Shown: positions 43,632 through 53,284 of the stretch, in pieces
How the letters are laid out: the number at the start of each line of letters is the position of its first letter
How positions within the stretch are numbered: the first letter of the stretch is position 1
DNA from: JABDQW01 sp942492025
GTDB taxonomy: Bacteria > Pseudomonadota > Gammaproteobacteria > SZUA-229
Reading direction: 5' to 3'
Assembly: GCA_942492025.1 (NCBI GenBank)
Contig: CALODJ010000009.1
Span: forward strand, 1-64,000
DNA: 64,000 nt
Program-made: the position numbers and the translations under genes
Notes under the pieces: generated by a model
The model's database searches: none
The model's input: the letters and a program-made list of their open reading frames with translations, nothing else
Told to the model about the DNA's origin: nothing

Positions 43632-44714
43632 TTAAACTGTCTCCATAAATGGATAATCGGTATAGCCGTGCTCATCACCGCCATAAAATGTCGCTTCATC
43701 GGGTGCGTTCAGGTCTGTATTCGCTTTGAAGCGCGCCACCAGGTCAGGGTTGGCAAGAAACAGCGTTCCGAATGAAACCAGGTCTGCATGGCCATTGCTG
43801 ATCGCGGCTTGTGCTTTTGCCTGATCATAACCCAGGTTAGCCATGTAGTAGCCGTTAAAGCGTTGTCTTATCTGCTCGTAATCGACATCATGTTCGCCCC
43901 TGAAACCGCCTTCGACCACGTGCAGGTAGCCCAGCTGTTTCGCACTCATCGCTTCGGCTACATGATTGAACAGGGCCTGCGGATCAGAATCATGAATGTC
44001 ATTGAACGAATTATCCGGTGAAATGCGCACCCCGATTTGTGACCTTTCCCACAGCTCAGCGACGGCATCAATCACTTCATTGAGCAAGCGGGCACGGTTC
44101 GCGATCGAGCCGCCGTATTCATCACCCCTACGATTGGTGCTGTCGCGCAGGAACTGGTCGAGCAGATAACCGTTGGCGGCATGCACTTCGACACCGTCAA
44201 AACGCGCGTCCTTGGCATTGATCGCAGCCTTGCGATACTGATCAACGATGCCCGGTAATTCATCCGTTTCCAGCGCGCGTGGTTCGACAAAAGGTTTCAT
44301 GCCTTCAAACGTCACGGCTTCACCTTCGGCGCGGATGGCTGAAGCAGAAACCGGCTGTTGATGACCGGGCAACAGATCGGGGTGAGAAATACGGCCGCAA
44401 TACCAGAGCTGAAGGAAGATCAGGCCTCCTTCGTCGTGCACTGCTCCGGTCACATTCTTCCAGCCGGCGATCTGTTCAGGGCTATGGATGCCGGGCGTTG
44501 CTGGATAACCGACACCGTCGGCGGAGATTTGCGTGGCTTCGGTGATGATCAGTCCGGCACTGGCGCGCTGACGGTAGTATTCGACATTCATAGCCTGCGG
44601 CACATTTCCTTCACCTGCCCGATTGCGGGTCAGCGGAGCCATAACCATGCGGTTCTTCAGGGTATTCGGGCCTATCGTGATTGGAGTAAACAGGTCGACG
44701 GTGGAATTATTCAT
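43632..44714 (-). CDS. nemA: Old yellow enzyme family alkene reductase
   Basis: 360 aa FMN-dependent reductase. MVMAPLTRNRAGEGNVPQAM, LQLWYCGRISHP, GVEVHAANGYLLDQFLRD and NRRGDEYGGSIANRARLL are family signatures. The LQLW(H/Y)xGRxSH stretch carries Tyr instead of His, as in a minority of members. NemA-type enzymes reduce electrophiles such as N-ethylmaleimide. It sits between a glyoxalase-like gene and a quinone reductase gene in one operon, suggestive of detoxification of reactive carbonyls. The gene symbol rests on family similarity. Confidence 0.88.
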   Translation of the reverse strand: MNNSTVDLFTPITIGPNTLKNRMVMAPLTRNRAGEGNVPQAMNVEYYRQRASAGLIITEATQISADGVGYPATPGIHSPEQIAGWKNVTGAVHDEGGLIFLQLWYCGRISHPDLLPGHQQPVSASAIRAEGEAVTFEGMKPFVEPRALETDELPGIVDQYRKAAINAKDARFDGVEVHAANGYLLDQFLRDSTNRRGDEYGGSIANRARLLNEVIDAVAELWERSQIGVRISPDNSFNDIHDSDPQALFNHVAEAMSAKQLGYLHVVEGGFRGEHDVDYEQIRQRFNGYYMANLGYDQAKAQAAISNGHADLVSFGTLFLANPDLVARFKANTDLNAPDEATFYGGDEHGYTDYPFMETV

Positions 44715-44745
44715 GTTTCTTCCCTCGTATTTTGATAAATCAGTG

Positions 44746-45075
44746 TCAATCAGTTGTGCTACTGACGGGTTTCATCAGTTCAATGGTATTGCCTTCACTG
44801 TCATTGATGTAGATGGACTCCGTACCGTCGCGGTGTCTTGTCAGGGTTCCATACGTTGCAGCAGCTTCATGTTCGATGGCGATATGTGGGGGATGCTGCC
44901 CCGGAACAACCAGAGCAAGATAGATATTCTGAAAGCGCAACAGTGCCCAGGTGTCATCCTGGTAAACAAGCTCTGAGTTGAAGTTTTCTGAATACCATTT
45001 TAGTGCTCGTGCGATGTCCTTGGTCTGTATCGCTACATGATGAAGTGAATCAAGTTGTGTTTCAGTATCTTGCAT
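44746..45075 (-). CDS. VOC (glyoxalase/bleomycin-resistance) family protein
   Basis: 109 aa with a single VOC domain: LDSLHHVAIQTKDIARALKW, YSENFNSELVYQDD, ALLRFQNIYLALV and the terminal IYINDSEGNTIELMKP. The His, Glu and other metal-ligand positions of the family are present. First gene of the operon with the OYE and quinone reductase genes (31 bp gap). Substrate unknown. Confidence 0.85.
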   Translation of the reverse strand: MQDTETQLDSLHHVAIQTKDIARALKWYSENFNSELVYQDDTWALLRFQNIYLALVVPGQHPPHIAIEHEAAATYGTLTRHRDGTESIYINDSEGNTIELMKPVSSTTD

Positions 45076-45201
45076 GACCCTGGCTCCAGTGCTGTCGACG
45101 ACGCTCAGATGGACATAATGATCATAATTGACATTCGATGCAAAACACTTTGCTACGACTAAAGGCGATCTAGCGCAACCAGTTTATCAGTAAAACGATA
45201 A

Positions 45202-45231
45202 GATCCGTATGTTTTACGTATAATACGGATC
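45202..45231 (-). terminator. Hairpin terminator of the PDZ gene
   Basis: On the minus strand: GATCCGTAT / ATACGGATC, perfect 9-bp stem, then TTATCGTTTT. The stem begins within the stop codon of the gene. Confidence 0.75.
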
Positions 45232-46087
45232 AAGGTTGCAGTCGTGATGAACTCAACCTGACGCCGAGAGGGCCACGTGGTAGCCACAAGTTCACCCGTT
45301 GACCATCTCTCAGCACCGTAACATTAACATATTCACCGCGTTCGCCGTCGGTGGTCGCTGCCTGTAGCTCGCTCCAGTTGAACAATTGACTGTCGGCGTA
45401 GCTAAGGACCACGTCGCCCGATTTTATGCCAGCCTGTTCGGCCGAAGAGCCAAGCATAACTGAGGTTATGCTGACACGATTCGACTGCCCGGTCGCATAT
45501 AAATACCTGTCATAAGCATCATCGCCGATTTCCTCACGCAGAGAGACATCCTGTTCGAGTAAAGCGCTCAGTTCACGCGAATAACGGCTGGTTCCGAGAT
45601 AGCCCTCGCGAGTAGCACGATCACGCAGTTCAAGACTCTGTAAATCCACCTCGTTTTTACGACGAATGATATCGGCTGCAATCGCTTCATCAATACCGGC
45701 CCTGACCAGATTCTCAGTCGTCAATGCCTGACCGGTATTGCGAACGGGTGGATCTTCCGGTGTTGTCTGCTCAACGGCCAGGGGACCAGGCTGTTCTGTT
45801 TCGTTGTGTTTGGCCGCAATCACTTCCTGTTCCAGTTGTTCAATACGCACACTGAGCAATTCGATGTGTTGTTCCAAGGCCATGATTCGTTCACTGTCAG
45901 AATCCTGTGAAACCATAAAAGCACTGGCCATGGGGTGATCATTGCTGATGTCAGGTATCGTGGTCGTGACCGGACCGACAGCAGCAATAGGTGCTGGTTT
46001 CCGATCATCAATACTGTACATCATCGCAATACCGGCAGCCGTGCCCAATATGAACAGGCCCGGTATGAAAATGTATTGATTGTTCAC
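45230..46087 (-). CDS. Membrane-anchored PDZ-domain protein
   Basis: 285 aa: N-terminal anchor (about 5-25), a coiled coil (about 65-95; LEQHIELLSVRIEQLEQEV), a helical region (about 115-190) and a C-terminal PDZ domain (about 205-275; SVMLGSSAEQAGIKSGDVVL, ADSQLFNWSELQAATTDGER). There is no protease domain. The PDZ is likely to bind the C-terminus of a periplasmic partner. Related single-PDZ periplasmic proteins are common in gammaproteobacteria; function not established. Confidence 0.8.
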   Translation of the reverse strand: MNNQYIFIPGLFILGTAAGIAMMYSIDDRKPAPIAAVGPVTTTIPDISNDHPMASAFMVSQDSDSERIMALEQHIELLSVRIEQLEQEVIAAKHNETEQPGPLAVEQTTPEDPPVRNTGQALTTENLVRAGIDEAIAADIIRRKNEVDLQSLELRDRATREGYLGTSRYSRELSALLEQDVSLREEIGDDAYDRYLYATGQSNRVSITSVMLGSSAEQAGIKSGDVVLSYADSQLFNWSELQAATTDGERGEYVNVTVLRDGQRVNLWLPRGPLGVRLSSSRLQP

Positions 46088-46151
46088 TCACAATTACCCC
46101 TTATAATTTTCGGTGATTCTCTGGCAATGAAGTCATAATGGCCTGCAAGCG

Positions 46152-47117
46152 TTACTTTTTACTGCTCTGCCCAAACCAGTCAGTAATGCTGAAGTCATTG
46201 TTGTAAGGGACACGTCTGGCATTCACAAGCTTGGGTGTCAGTGCGTTGAGGTATTCAGTCATATAGTGATGCTGCAGGTTTTTCTCGCTCAGCATTTCAT
46301 TCAGAAAATCCGTCGCACGCATCATACTGTCAACGCCTTTCAGTTCTGACCAGGTAGTATCCTCGTATATAACCACTTCAGTGCCTAGATGCCAGTAGAT
46401 GTCCATGTTCATCAGGTCCATCGGGTCCAGTGGCGGTACCAGCGGCACCATGTCCTTGGGCGTAACGATACGGTTCACATCGAGGTGGCTATACTTGCGG
46501 CCGCCGGCCACGTTGGTGACCTTGGGCTGGCCAAAAGTGACGACCTGATCCACATCAAAACCGTCAGCATCGAGATACATTGCGAGTATTAATGCAACCG
46601 CACCGCCCAGGCTGTGGCCGGTGGTGTTGATGGCGTAGTCCTTGTTCAGTTTCGCCTTGATCCTGTCGTAAATGAAGTCGGCAGATTTCGCGAATCCCTG
46701 ATGCAGTTTGATGCCCGTTGGTTCGTTTGGCAACAGCACAAACGCGACGTCCACTAATGCATTTTCGATGTTAGACGTACCGCGCACGGCAAGCAGCTGC
46801 CGTTTTGTATCATCATTGGTGGCCAGCACATAAGTCACTGCGTACCCGGGCAACTGCTCCTGGGCTGTGACTGTATAACCCTGGGCAGCGAGGGCTTTTT
46901 CAATCGCAGCTTTGTCGTAGTAGGCCGCATCCGCAATCAGTGCGTGGTTATGGATGAGTCTGAAATACGCCGGGTCACCAATCGTGTTAGCGCCGACAGC
47001 GATGCCACACCATGTTGCCAGCACTAGCGACAACCAGCGTAAAGCGATTTTTCGATTCAAGATAGACTTCTTTCGGAAATTAATAACACTGAATACGACA
47101 AGTTCAACCCCCGACAT
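46152..47117 (-). CDS. Class 3 lipase-like protein
   Basis: 321 aa. N-terminal leader (about 20-42), an alpha/beta-hydrolase fold with INTTGHSLGGAVALILAMYL (nucleophile Ser in GHSLGG), AVRGTSNIENALVDV ahead of it, VVTFGQPKVTN, and a later aspartate (TPKDMVPLVPP) and histidine (NLQHHYMTEYL) that may complete the triad. It belongs to the fungal-type lipase 3 family and is probably exported. Start chosen at the first ATG; a later internal start would shorten the leader. Confidence 0.8.
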   Translation of the reverse strand: MSGVELVVFSVINFRKKSILNRKIALRWLSLVLATWCGIAVGANTIGDPAYFRLIHNHALIADAAYYDKAAIEKALAAQGYTVTAQEQLPGYAVTYVLATNDDTKRQLLAVRGTSNIENALVDVAFVLLPNEPTGIKLHQGFAKSADFIYDRIKAKLNKDYAINTTGHSLGGAVALILAMYLDADGFDVDQVVTFGQPKVTNVAGGRKYSHLDVNRIVTPKDMVPLVPPLDPMDLMNMDIYWHLGTEVVIYEDTTWSELKGVDSMMRATDFLNEMLSEKNLQHHYMTEYLNALTPKLVNARRVPYNNDFSITDWFGQSSKK

Positions 47118-47254
47118 GTTCCGTCAAGCGAACATTCTACACACTACAGCCATGTCATCACAGACGAGCACATGTGTGGCATTGCCTCAACCATCGAACT
47201 CCACTATTTCTGACTTAACAGGCTGCCTGTGTTTGCGCGTATCCATCCCTTGTT

Positions 47255-50200
47255 TCACATCGTGACGATGAGCCTCAAAGCGTCCAGCCGCAGCCGCGTT
47301 GCATCGATCAATTGCGTCAAAGCTTGCAGCTGTTGATCGAAAAATGCGATTTCCTCATCACGCACGTTTGGGTTGATCTGCTTCAGGGCCTTGAGACGAT
47401 TGATTTCCCGCATCAGGATGTCCTCGGCCTGAGCACGTGCGCTATTGAAGATGGCGGGCGCCTGTTGCTGCGCATGCAGTTCGCATCTTTTCAGCAAGGC
47501 TTTGAGGTCGTTCTGTTTGGCGCGTACTACCTGGATGGCGGTGTTGATATCAACAGCGACGGCTGCACGGTTGATGGCTTCGTGCAACAACCTGTCACTG
47601 TGTTCCCGCCCCTGTTCATCCATGACCACGCGGATGGTCGTTGGTGGCAGGTAGCGTTGTGACTGCAACGCTTCAACAGCCGCGGCTTCGAGCACGAACA
47701 GGCACTCGAGCAACACACTGCCGGCCTGGGCGCCACGGTAGCGAACGGCGCCGAGCGCTGTATTCCCGAGTTCGTTGCTGACCACCAGATCGATGGCATC
47801 ACGCACCATGGCGTGTTCCCAGGTCAGATAGTGCGCATCTTCAAAACTCAGTGCGGTGTCGCGATCGTAGGTGATGGTCATACCCTCGTCAGCCAGACCG
47901 GGGAAGCGGTTCACCATGTGTTCGGTCGGCCGTATGATCAGGCAGTTCTCGCTGTGCAGTTCACTGTCGACGCCAAAACAGTCGAATACATGTTCCATGT
48001 AGTCAGCCAGGGTGGATTCGGCATCGTGAGCAAGGGCACGCTGCCTGATGGCTTCGGCGACATGCATGCGGCAAGAGTTGTATTCCAGCAAGCGGTCTCG
48101 ACCCCGGTGCAGTTCTGCGGTCATTTGTGTGTGGCGGGCGTGGCTGATACTGACCAGCTGTTCGATTGCGCGGCTGTCATCAGGCTGGCGCAGCGCAGCC
48201 AGCAGTTGTTCCTCCATTTCAACAAAGACCGAGTGGCCCGCCGGACAGGTGTGTTCGAACGCTGACAGGCCCTCGTGGTACCAGCGGAACATCACCTGCT
48301 GGGCGCTGTGTTTCAGATAGGGTATGTGCACGCTGATGGTTTCGCTCTGGCCGATGCGGTCCAGACGGCCGATGCGCTGTTCCAGCAAATCGGGATTGAG
48401 CGGTAAATCGAACAGGATCAGATGATGGGCAAACTGGAAGTTACGGCCTTCACTGCCGATCTCGGAACAGACCAGCACCTGTGCACCGGTTTCCATGTCA
48501 GCAAAGAAAGCCGCCGCACGGTCGCGTTCGACAATGCTCAAACCCTCATGGAACACGGCAGCGTTTATGCCGCTGCGATTTTTCAGGTGCCAGGCAATAT
48601 CCAGTGCCGTCTCGGCGCTGGCGGCGATGACCAGTACCTTGTGAGGGTGTAAGGCTTCGAGCTGGTTTTCCAGCCATAGCAGTCTGGGGTCTGACCCGGT
48701 CCAGCGTTGATCACTGGCAATCGACTCGTGCAACAATTCGGGTGCCAGTAACAACGATGCATGCACATCGCTTAACTCGGCAAGTAATGAGGCATAGCTG
48801 TCGGGCATCGGCAACGGATAGCCGAACACCTTGCGATCGGGAAAGCCCTTCACGGCTGCACGGGTGTTGCGGAACAGTACCCGCCCGGTACCGTGTCGGT
48901 CAAGTAAATGTTCCACCAGCTCGATGCGTGCCCGGCTGATTCGATGCGCGCTGTTGTCGTCTTTTTGACCATCACTGGCCTCATCAACATGAATGTCATC
49001 CTCGCGCCGGCAGGGATCCACCCACTGGCTAATCGTATCCAGCTGATCCAGTAGAACCTGGTTGTCTCCCTCGATAATCGTCTGCTGCAGCAAGGCCATA
49101 TCGGCGTCAGTCAAGTGGCGGTTCTCCAGCAAATCCTCGACGAGCTGTGCGATCGGAGCGTAGTTCTTCTCCTCTTCGACAAACGCAGTGAAGTCAGGGA
49201 AGCGCTCTGGATCGAGCAAGCGCAAACGCGCAAAGTGGCTTTCCTTACCCAGCTGTTCCGGCGTTGCGGTGAGCAGCAGCACGCCCCGTATATTCGCCGC
49301 CAGCTTTTCAATCACCTGGTACTCCTCACTGACATGCTCGGGAGACCATTGCAGGTGGTGTGCTTCATCGACGACCAGCAGATCCCATTCTGCCTGTAAA
49401 CACTGGGCAAAATGATGTGGATTCGCCGTGAGGAACTCGGTGCTGCACAGTATCAATTGCTCGCCCATGAATGGATTGTTTGTTATTGTGTCATTTGGAT
49501 TAGCCACCTCGTCGGCGCTTTTTGACGACAGATCGTCATTATCCTGCGAATCAACATCTTCCAGTCGAGTTTCGTCGAAAATACGAAAATGCCGGTTGAA
49601 ACGTCGCAGCATTTCCACCAGCCACTGGTGCACCAGCGTTTCCGGCACAACGATCAACACCCGATGGGCCCGCTCGGTCAGCAACTGATGGTGCAGGATC
49701 AGGCCGGCTTCGATGGTTTTACCCAGACCGACCTCATCGGCGAGCAATACGCGCGGTGCGTAGCGATTGGCGACTTCATGCGCGATATAAAGCTGGTGAG
49801 GAATCAGGCTGGTGCGGCTGCCGACGAGGCCATACAAATCCGAATGCCCAAGTCGGTTCAGCGCCTGCAATGTCTGATAGCGCAGTTCGAACCATGAGGG
49901 CTTGTCGATCTGGCCATTGAACAAGCGTTCGGAGGGGCGGTTTAGTTGCAGGAAATTATCCAGTTGCGCTTCCGGCACTTCGTAATAGTCGCCTGCATCA
50001 TCCTTACCGAGATAGGTCAGCAGACCTTGTTGCTGTTCGATATGCTCAACGGTCACAGAAACACCATCTTGCGTCCGCACGGTATCACCGACACTGAATT
50101 CGACACGGGTAAGGGGCGCGCTATCCCTGGCATAGGTGCGGGTATCACCGCTGGCGATGAACACCACAGTGACAGTGCGCGCTTCCACCTTGATAATGGT

Positions 50201-50263
50201 CCCCAGCCCCATCTGTGATTCGGCGTCACTGATACAACGCTGGCCGGGAATAAAATCTTGCAC
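47255..50263 (-). CDS. rapA: RNA polymerase-associated ATPase RapA (HepA)
   Basis: About 1002 aa Swi2/Snf2-like RNAP-recycling factor. N-terminal part with GQRCISDAESQMGLGT, the Swi2/Snf2 ATPase with LLADEVGLGKTIEAGLI (Walker A) and LLVVDEAHHLQWS (Walker B), TATPEQLGKESHFARLRLLD, and the second RecA lobe with VCSEIGSEGRNFQFAHHLIL and EQRIGRLDRIGQS. Between the lobes is an insert (about 230-262) with an Asp/Ser-rich stretch, longer than in E. coli. I prefer the GTG at 50263 because E. coli RapA begins MPFTLGQRW; a TTG at 50278 is also in frame. Confidence 0.93.
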   Translation of the reverse strand: MQDFIPGQRCISDAESQMGLGTIIKVEARTVTVVFIASGDTRTYARDSAPLTRVEFSVGDTVRTQDGVSVTVEHIEQQQGLLTYLGKDDAGDYYEVPEAQLDNFLQLNRPSERLFNGQIDKPSWFELRYQTLQALNRLGHSDLYGLVGSRTSLIPHQLYIAHEVANRYAPRVLLADEVGLGKTIEAGLILHHQLLTERAHRVLIVVPETLVHQWLVEMLRRFNRHFRIFDETRLEDVDSQDNDDLSSKSADEVANPNDTITNNPFMGEQLILCSTEFLTANPHHFAQCLQAEWDLLVVDEAHHLQWSPEHVSEEYQVIEKLAANIRGVLLLTATPEQLGKESHFARLRLLDPERFPDFTAFVEEEKNYAPIAQLVEDLLENRHLTDADMALLQQTIIEGDNQVLLDQLDTISQWVDPCRREDDIHVDEASDGQKDDNSAHRISRARIELVEHLLDRHGTGRVLFRNTRAAVKGFPDRKVFGYPLPMPDSYASLLAELSDVHASLLLAPELLHESIASDQRWTGSDPRLLWLENQLEALHPHKVLVIAASAETALDIAWHLKNRSGINAAVFHEGLSIVERDRAAAFFADMETGAQVLVCSEIGSEGRNFQFAHHLILFDLPLNPDLLEQRIGRLDRIGQSETISVHIPYLKHSAQQVMFRWYHEGLSAFEHTCPAGHSVFVEMEEQLLAALRQPDDSRAIEQLVSISHARHTQMTAELHRGRDRLLEYNSCRMHVAEAIRQRALAHDAESTLADYMEHVFDCFGVDSELHSENCLIIRPTEHMVNRFPGLADEGMTITYDRDTALSFEDAHYLTWEHAMVRDAIDLVVSNELGNTALGAVRYRGAQAGSVLLECLFVLEAAAVEALQSQRYLPPTTIRVVMDEQGREHSDRLLHEAINRAAVAVDINTAIQVVRAKQNDLKALLKRCELHAQQQAPAIFNSARAQAEDILMREINRLKALKQINPNVRDEEIAFFDQQLQALTQLIDATRLRLDALRLIVTM

Positions 50264-50480
50264 CTGAAATCTCGTCAAAGGGACTCTGAAACGGGACGCT
50301 ATCTTATCTGAAAAATCAACACCATTCCTTATTCGATTGCATAAAAGGCGTCCGCCTGCTGACCCGCCGTCTTCGATGAATGTAAGGGTGATGCAGAAAA
50401 AGTCGAAAATCCTTGAATTACGACCTTTGATCTACATATTATTAACCTAGAACAATCCAAGCCAATCTGGAGAAATATAC

Positions 50481-50774
50481 ATGCAAATACCTGAACGCGA
50501 TGGCGACGGCTATCTTGTGGATATGAATGCCTGGACACCTGAAATCGGACGTGCAATGGCTGAAGCCGATGGCGTCGAACTCGACGACGTGAAATGGGAT
50601 CAAATACTAAAGGCAAGAGAGTACTATGAAGATGAGGCGGTGGTGCCACCCATCCGCAAATTCGCCAAGTATCTGGGCGCAGACCAGAAAGAAATGTTCA
50701 AGCAGTGGATGACAGGGCCGATGAAACCGATAACAAAATATGGCGGCCTGCCAAAACCGACCGGGTGTGTTTAA
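50481..50774 (+). CDS. TusE/DsrC-family sulfur-transfer-like protein
   Basis: 97 aa. DGDGYLVDMNAWTPEIGRAM, the helical core with REYYEDEAVVPPIRKFAKYL and the tail GGLPKPTGCV match the TusE/DsrC family. The C-terminal cysteine (CysA) is present, but the second one (in the CKIAGL motif of DsrC) is replaced by KYGGL. TusE has only the C-terminal cysteine, so the sequence suggests a TusE-like sulfur carrier. GGAGA precedes the ATG. It is divergent from rapA. Confidence 0.75.
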   Translation: MQIPERDGDGYLVDMNAWTPEIGRAMAEADGVELDDVKWDQILKAREYYEDEAVVPPIRKFAKYLGADQKEMFKQWMTGPMKPITKYGGLPKPTGCV

Positions 50775-50973
50775 TTCGCACGCCCGCTAAAACGTATCAG
50801 CATAGCCCGAAACGCATCATTCTGGCATTCTGCTGATTGTCCAGCAGAGGACGTCTTCGCCGTATGTTTGAGCTCATTCGTTGATGGAATGGGCATGACT
50901 ACTCTCACGGAATTTATGATTGCTCAACGGATGCAGGTCTTTCGGTTTCTTGTGTCGTGATGAGACAGTTGCG

Positions 50974-51049
50974 GCAGGGTGCGCCGTGCGCACCATTCGG
51001 CAGGTTCCATATCCACTGACTTGATTTCGCTGCGCACGACGCGCCCTGC
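50974..51049. repeat. GTAGGGTGCGC inverted repeat (family R2), copy 2
   Basis: GCAGGGTGCGCCGTGCGCACC and the inverse TGCGCACGACGCGCCCTGC, about 40 bases apart. The stop codon of the next gene lies 6 bp beyond the right arm. Confidence 0.75.
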
Positions 51050-51054
51050 GATGT

Positions 51055-51933
51055 CTACGCGCACCCATTTGCGCGTCGCAGCAGCGACTCGGCAAGCCCG
51101 TGATAACCCGGACATTCGAGGGATCGCCTCGCGCAGCCTGCTGCGATTGTTCGCGACGAACCGATTCTGGCTGACATCCTCAGCAGCCCCACCAGCGAAA
51201 AGGCGGCAATAAATAACACTCCAAGTCCACCGTGCCCGTGCCCGGCCACAATCACATCGGTGCTATAGACGACACTGGAATTGGTATCGTCATAAACACT
51301 GTCTTCCAGTGGCAGTGTGCTCAAGGACGGGTCATCATACGGCCCGTAACTCACTAAATAATTGCCGTAATCCGCATCGTATAATTCTATGCGGATATCG
51401 TAGTAACCGGCCGGAAAACCCTCTACCAGTTCTGTTTCAATCACGAAAATATCGAGTTCGCTGTCGCCATGTACATGAAAATCGGCGCTGCTGGAATAAT
51501 AATTCCACGGCCCGCCTGAGTAGCTCAAATACAGCCTGGCGTAAACCCAGGACTCGCTGTAGACCGTGTCGACATCGATGCCGACACTGAAGCGATGGTA
51601 AAAACCATCATCATCAAAATCGCTGATCAGGTTCGTTGAGGCATCGTAGATCGAGATATCACCGTCATAGTAATACTCGGTGCTCTCGACGGTGACTGCA
51701 GCCGGCATCGACTCGGTTCTGAAACCTTCCTTGGCCAGCGGATCCAGCACTTCAACCACTGCCTGCTCGAGATCGGACTTGCGCGTTGTTTCACTGTTTT
51801 CGAGATAGTTGTTATAACTAATGGATTTAACAAACATTACTGCGGATTCTTCGGCTTGCGGTGAAAGTGAGGTCGCTATCAGCGTCAATAATGCACACAT
51901 GCCGTTCAATAGTTTATTTGTTGGCAATCGCAT
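51055..51933 (-). CDS. Anchored surface protein (choice-of-anchor H-like)
   Basis: 292 aa. Signal peptide (about 1-26), a beta-rich body with SVGIDVDTVYSESWVYARLY, SADFHVHGDSELDIFVIE and DIRIELYDADYGNYLVSYGP, then a short sorting region: GHGHGGLG, a hydrophobic helix (LGVLFIAAFSLVGLL) and RMSAR. This is the tripartite anchor of choice-of-anchor H proteins. The last about 35 residues (SRTIAAGCARRSLECPGYHG...) look like read-through into the flanking R2 repeat rather than original coding sequence. Confidence 0.75.
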   Translation of the reverse strand: MRLPTNKLLNGMCALLTLIATSLSPQAEESAVMFVKSISYNNYLENSETTRKSDLEQAVVEVLDPLAKEGFRTESMPAAVTVESTEYYYDGDISIYDASTNLISDFDDDGFYHRFSVGIDVDTVYSESWVYARLYLSYSGGPWNYYSSSADFHVHGDSELDIFVIETELVEGFPAGYYDIRIELYDADYGNYLVSYGPYDDPSLSTLPLEDSVYDDTNSSVVYSTDVIVAGHGHGGLGVLFIAAFSLVGLLRMSARIGSSRTIAAGCARRSLECPGYHGLAESLLRRANGCA

Positions 51934-52185
51934 GATTCAGGTCTCCTGATTTTTACCCGTCATGCGCGAATTTGAGCAGGAATTGACTGAACAACTGCTG
52001 AACAGCGTGAAAAAAAACCCGGACTGAGTGTGCCGTGCACGGCCTGATTCTGGCAAAATGTAACATTGCGTAACAATTTTCAGGGAACTCTGGTTCCAGA
52101 TTTGTTACTAATGCAGTCGATCAGATTACAAGTCCTGCACTAAAAAGCAGGCGGATTCTCAATCACCTTCAACAGGAACACAGAT

Positions 52186-52920
52186 ATGAAATCAACAACC
52201 AAACACGTTATTGGCGGTTTTCTCGTGGCTATCAGTATGGCGGCCACATCCAGCGCTATGGCCCAGGGCGGTCAGGGTGGCGGTTACAACAGAGGCGGTG
52301 GTTATGGCCAGGGTGGTGGTTACGACCGGGGTTATGGCCAGGGTGGCGGTTATGACCGAGGTTATGGTCAGGGTGGTGGTTACGGCCAGCGTGGCGGTTA
52401 TGACCGGGGCAGTCAAGGTTATGGTAGAGGCCAGGGCCAGGGCCAGGGCGGTCAGGGTTATGGCCGAGGCCAGGGTCAGGGTGGTCAGGGTGGTCAGGGT
52501 TATGGCAGAGGTCAGGGCCAGGGTGGTCAGGGTCAGGGTTATGGCCGAGGACAAGGTATGGGCCAGGGACAAGGGGATCCACAGATGAACCAGTACCAGA
52601 ACCGTTATCGTTATGGCCGAGGACAAGGTATGGGACAGGGCCAGGGCCAGGGCCAGAGCAACCGTCCTGGACAGGGCCTTGGTCCAGGTCCGGGTCAGGG
52701 TCAAGGAGGACCGGGCCAGGGCATGAGACAGGGCCAGGCGGCAGGCGTCGGCAGTGGTCAACGCACCATGCAAGAGGCACCTCAGGGCGCTCCGCAGGTT
52801 GACTTCGGTTCTGGCTCGTCGCCGGCTCCAACGCCGTCACCAGCACCCACGCCAGCGCCAACAGAAACGGCACCGGCTACACCCGAGCCCACACCTTCAC
52901 CCACACCCGAAGGTATCTGA
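52186..52920 (+). CDS. Secreted Gly/Gln/Arg/Tyr-rich repeat protein
   Basis: 244 aa. Signal peptide (MKSTTKHVIGGFLVAISMAA...AMAQG), then a long region of tandem units: GGGYDRGYGQ repeats (about 35-75), GQGGQGYGRGQ repeats (about 75-135), MNQYQNRYRYGRGQGMGQGQ in the centre, and a Pro/Ala/Thr-rich tail (SPAPTPSPAPTPAP). The NQYQNRYRYGRG motif resembles the HQYQHQHRYQKGKG of the 40301 product. DNA repeats are codon-level (GGCCAGGGT), prone to slippage. It could be a matrix or adhesive protein; not proven. Confidence 0.75.
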   Translation: MKSTTKHVIGGFLVAISMAATSSAMAQGGQGGGYNRGGGYGQGGGYDRGYGQGGGYDRGYGQGGGYGQRGGYDRGSQGYGRGQGQGQGGQGYGRGQGQGGQGGQGYGRGQGQGGQGQGYGRGQGMGQGQGDPQMNQYQNRYRYGRGQGMGQGQGQGQSNRPGQGLGPGPGQGQGGPGQGMRQGQAAGVGSGQRTMQEAPQGAPQVDFGSGSSPAPTPSPAPTPAPTETAPATPEPTPSPTPEGI

Positions 52921-52951
52921 GGCGGGTTCCAGGACATGGCATTTAAGCTAG

Positions 52952-52982
52952 CAACGGCGACCAAATGGTTGCCGTTGTTTTA
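52952..52982 (+). terminator. Intrinsic terminator of the repeat protein gene
   Basis: CAACGGC-G-ACC / GGT-T-GCCGTTG stem followed by TTTTA. Confidence 0.85.
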
Positions 52983-53041
52983 TGCTCATCTCAACAAGCA
53001 TGGTCGGTATCACTTCGCTTAAGCCCACCTACAGACTCCTA

Positions 53042-53284
53042 GCCCGCATTTCTCACCAGGATCACGGGAGCAGGCGCAGGATTCGTGTTCGTAAGCGCCG
53101 CTCTGGAGCGAAAAGCGCAGCAATAGCTTCGGTTTGAGTGGAAGAGCAAGCTTGCGGACACGAAGACCAGCCTGAACCATGATAGGCCTGTTTGAGTAAC
53201 ACACTGCATTTTTGATCATCTGAGTACTCTTAAATGGATCGATGCCTTATCAGTATTTAACGCTACCTGGTGAGAAATGCGGGC
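53042..53284 (-). repeat. MITE-1 copy D, full length (243 bp)
   Basis: Left end GCCCGCATTTCTCACCAGG and its exact inverse at the right. The left flank ends CTA; the right flank begins TGG (mutated from TAG). Interior contains the CGTAAGC...GCTTACG stem. Confidence 0.9.

Noticed and set aside
47813..48265. Plus-strand frames inside rapA
   Set aside because: Shadows of the clearly coding minus strand.
52192..52873. Long minus-strand frames opposite the Gly-rich repeat gene
   Set aside because: Arise from the tandem GGCCAGGGT repeat read backwards; no start signals or domains.
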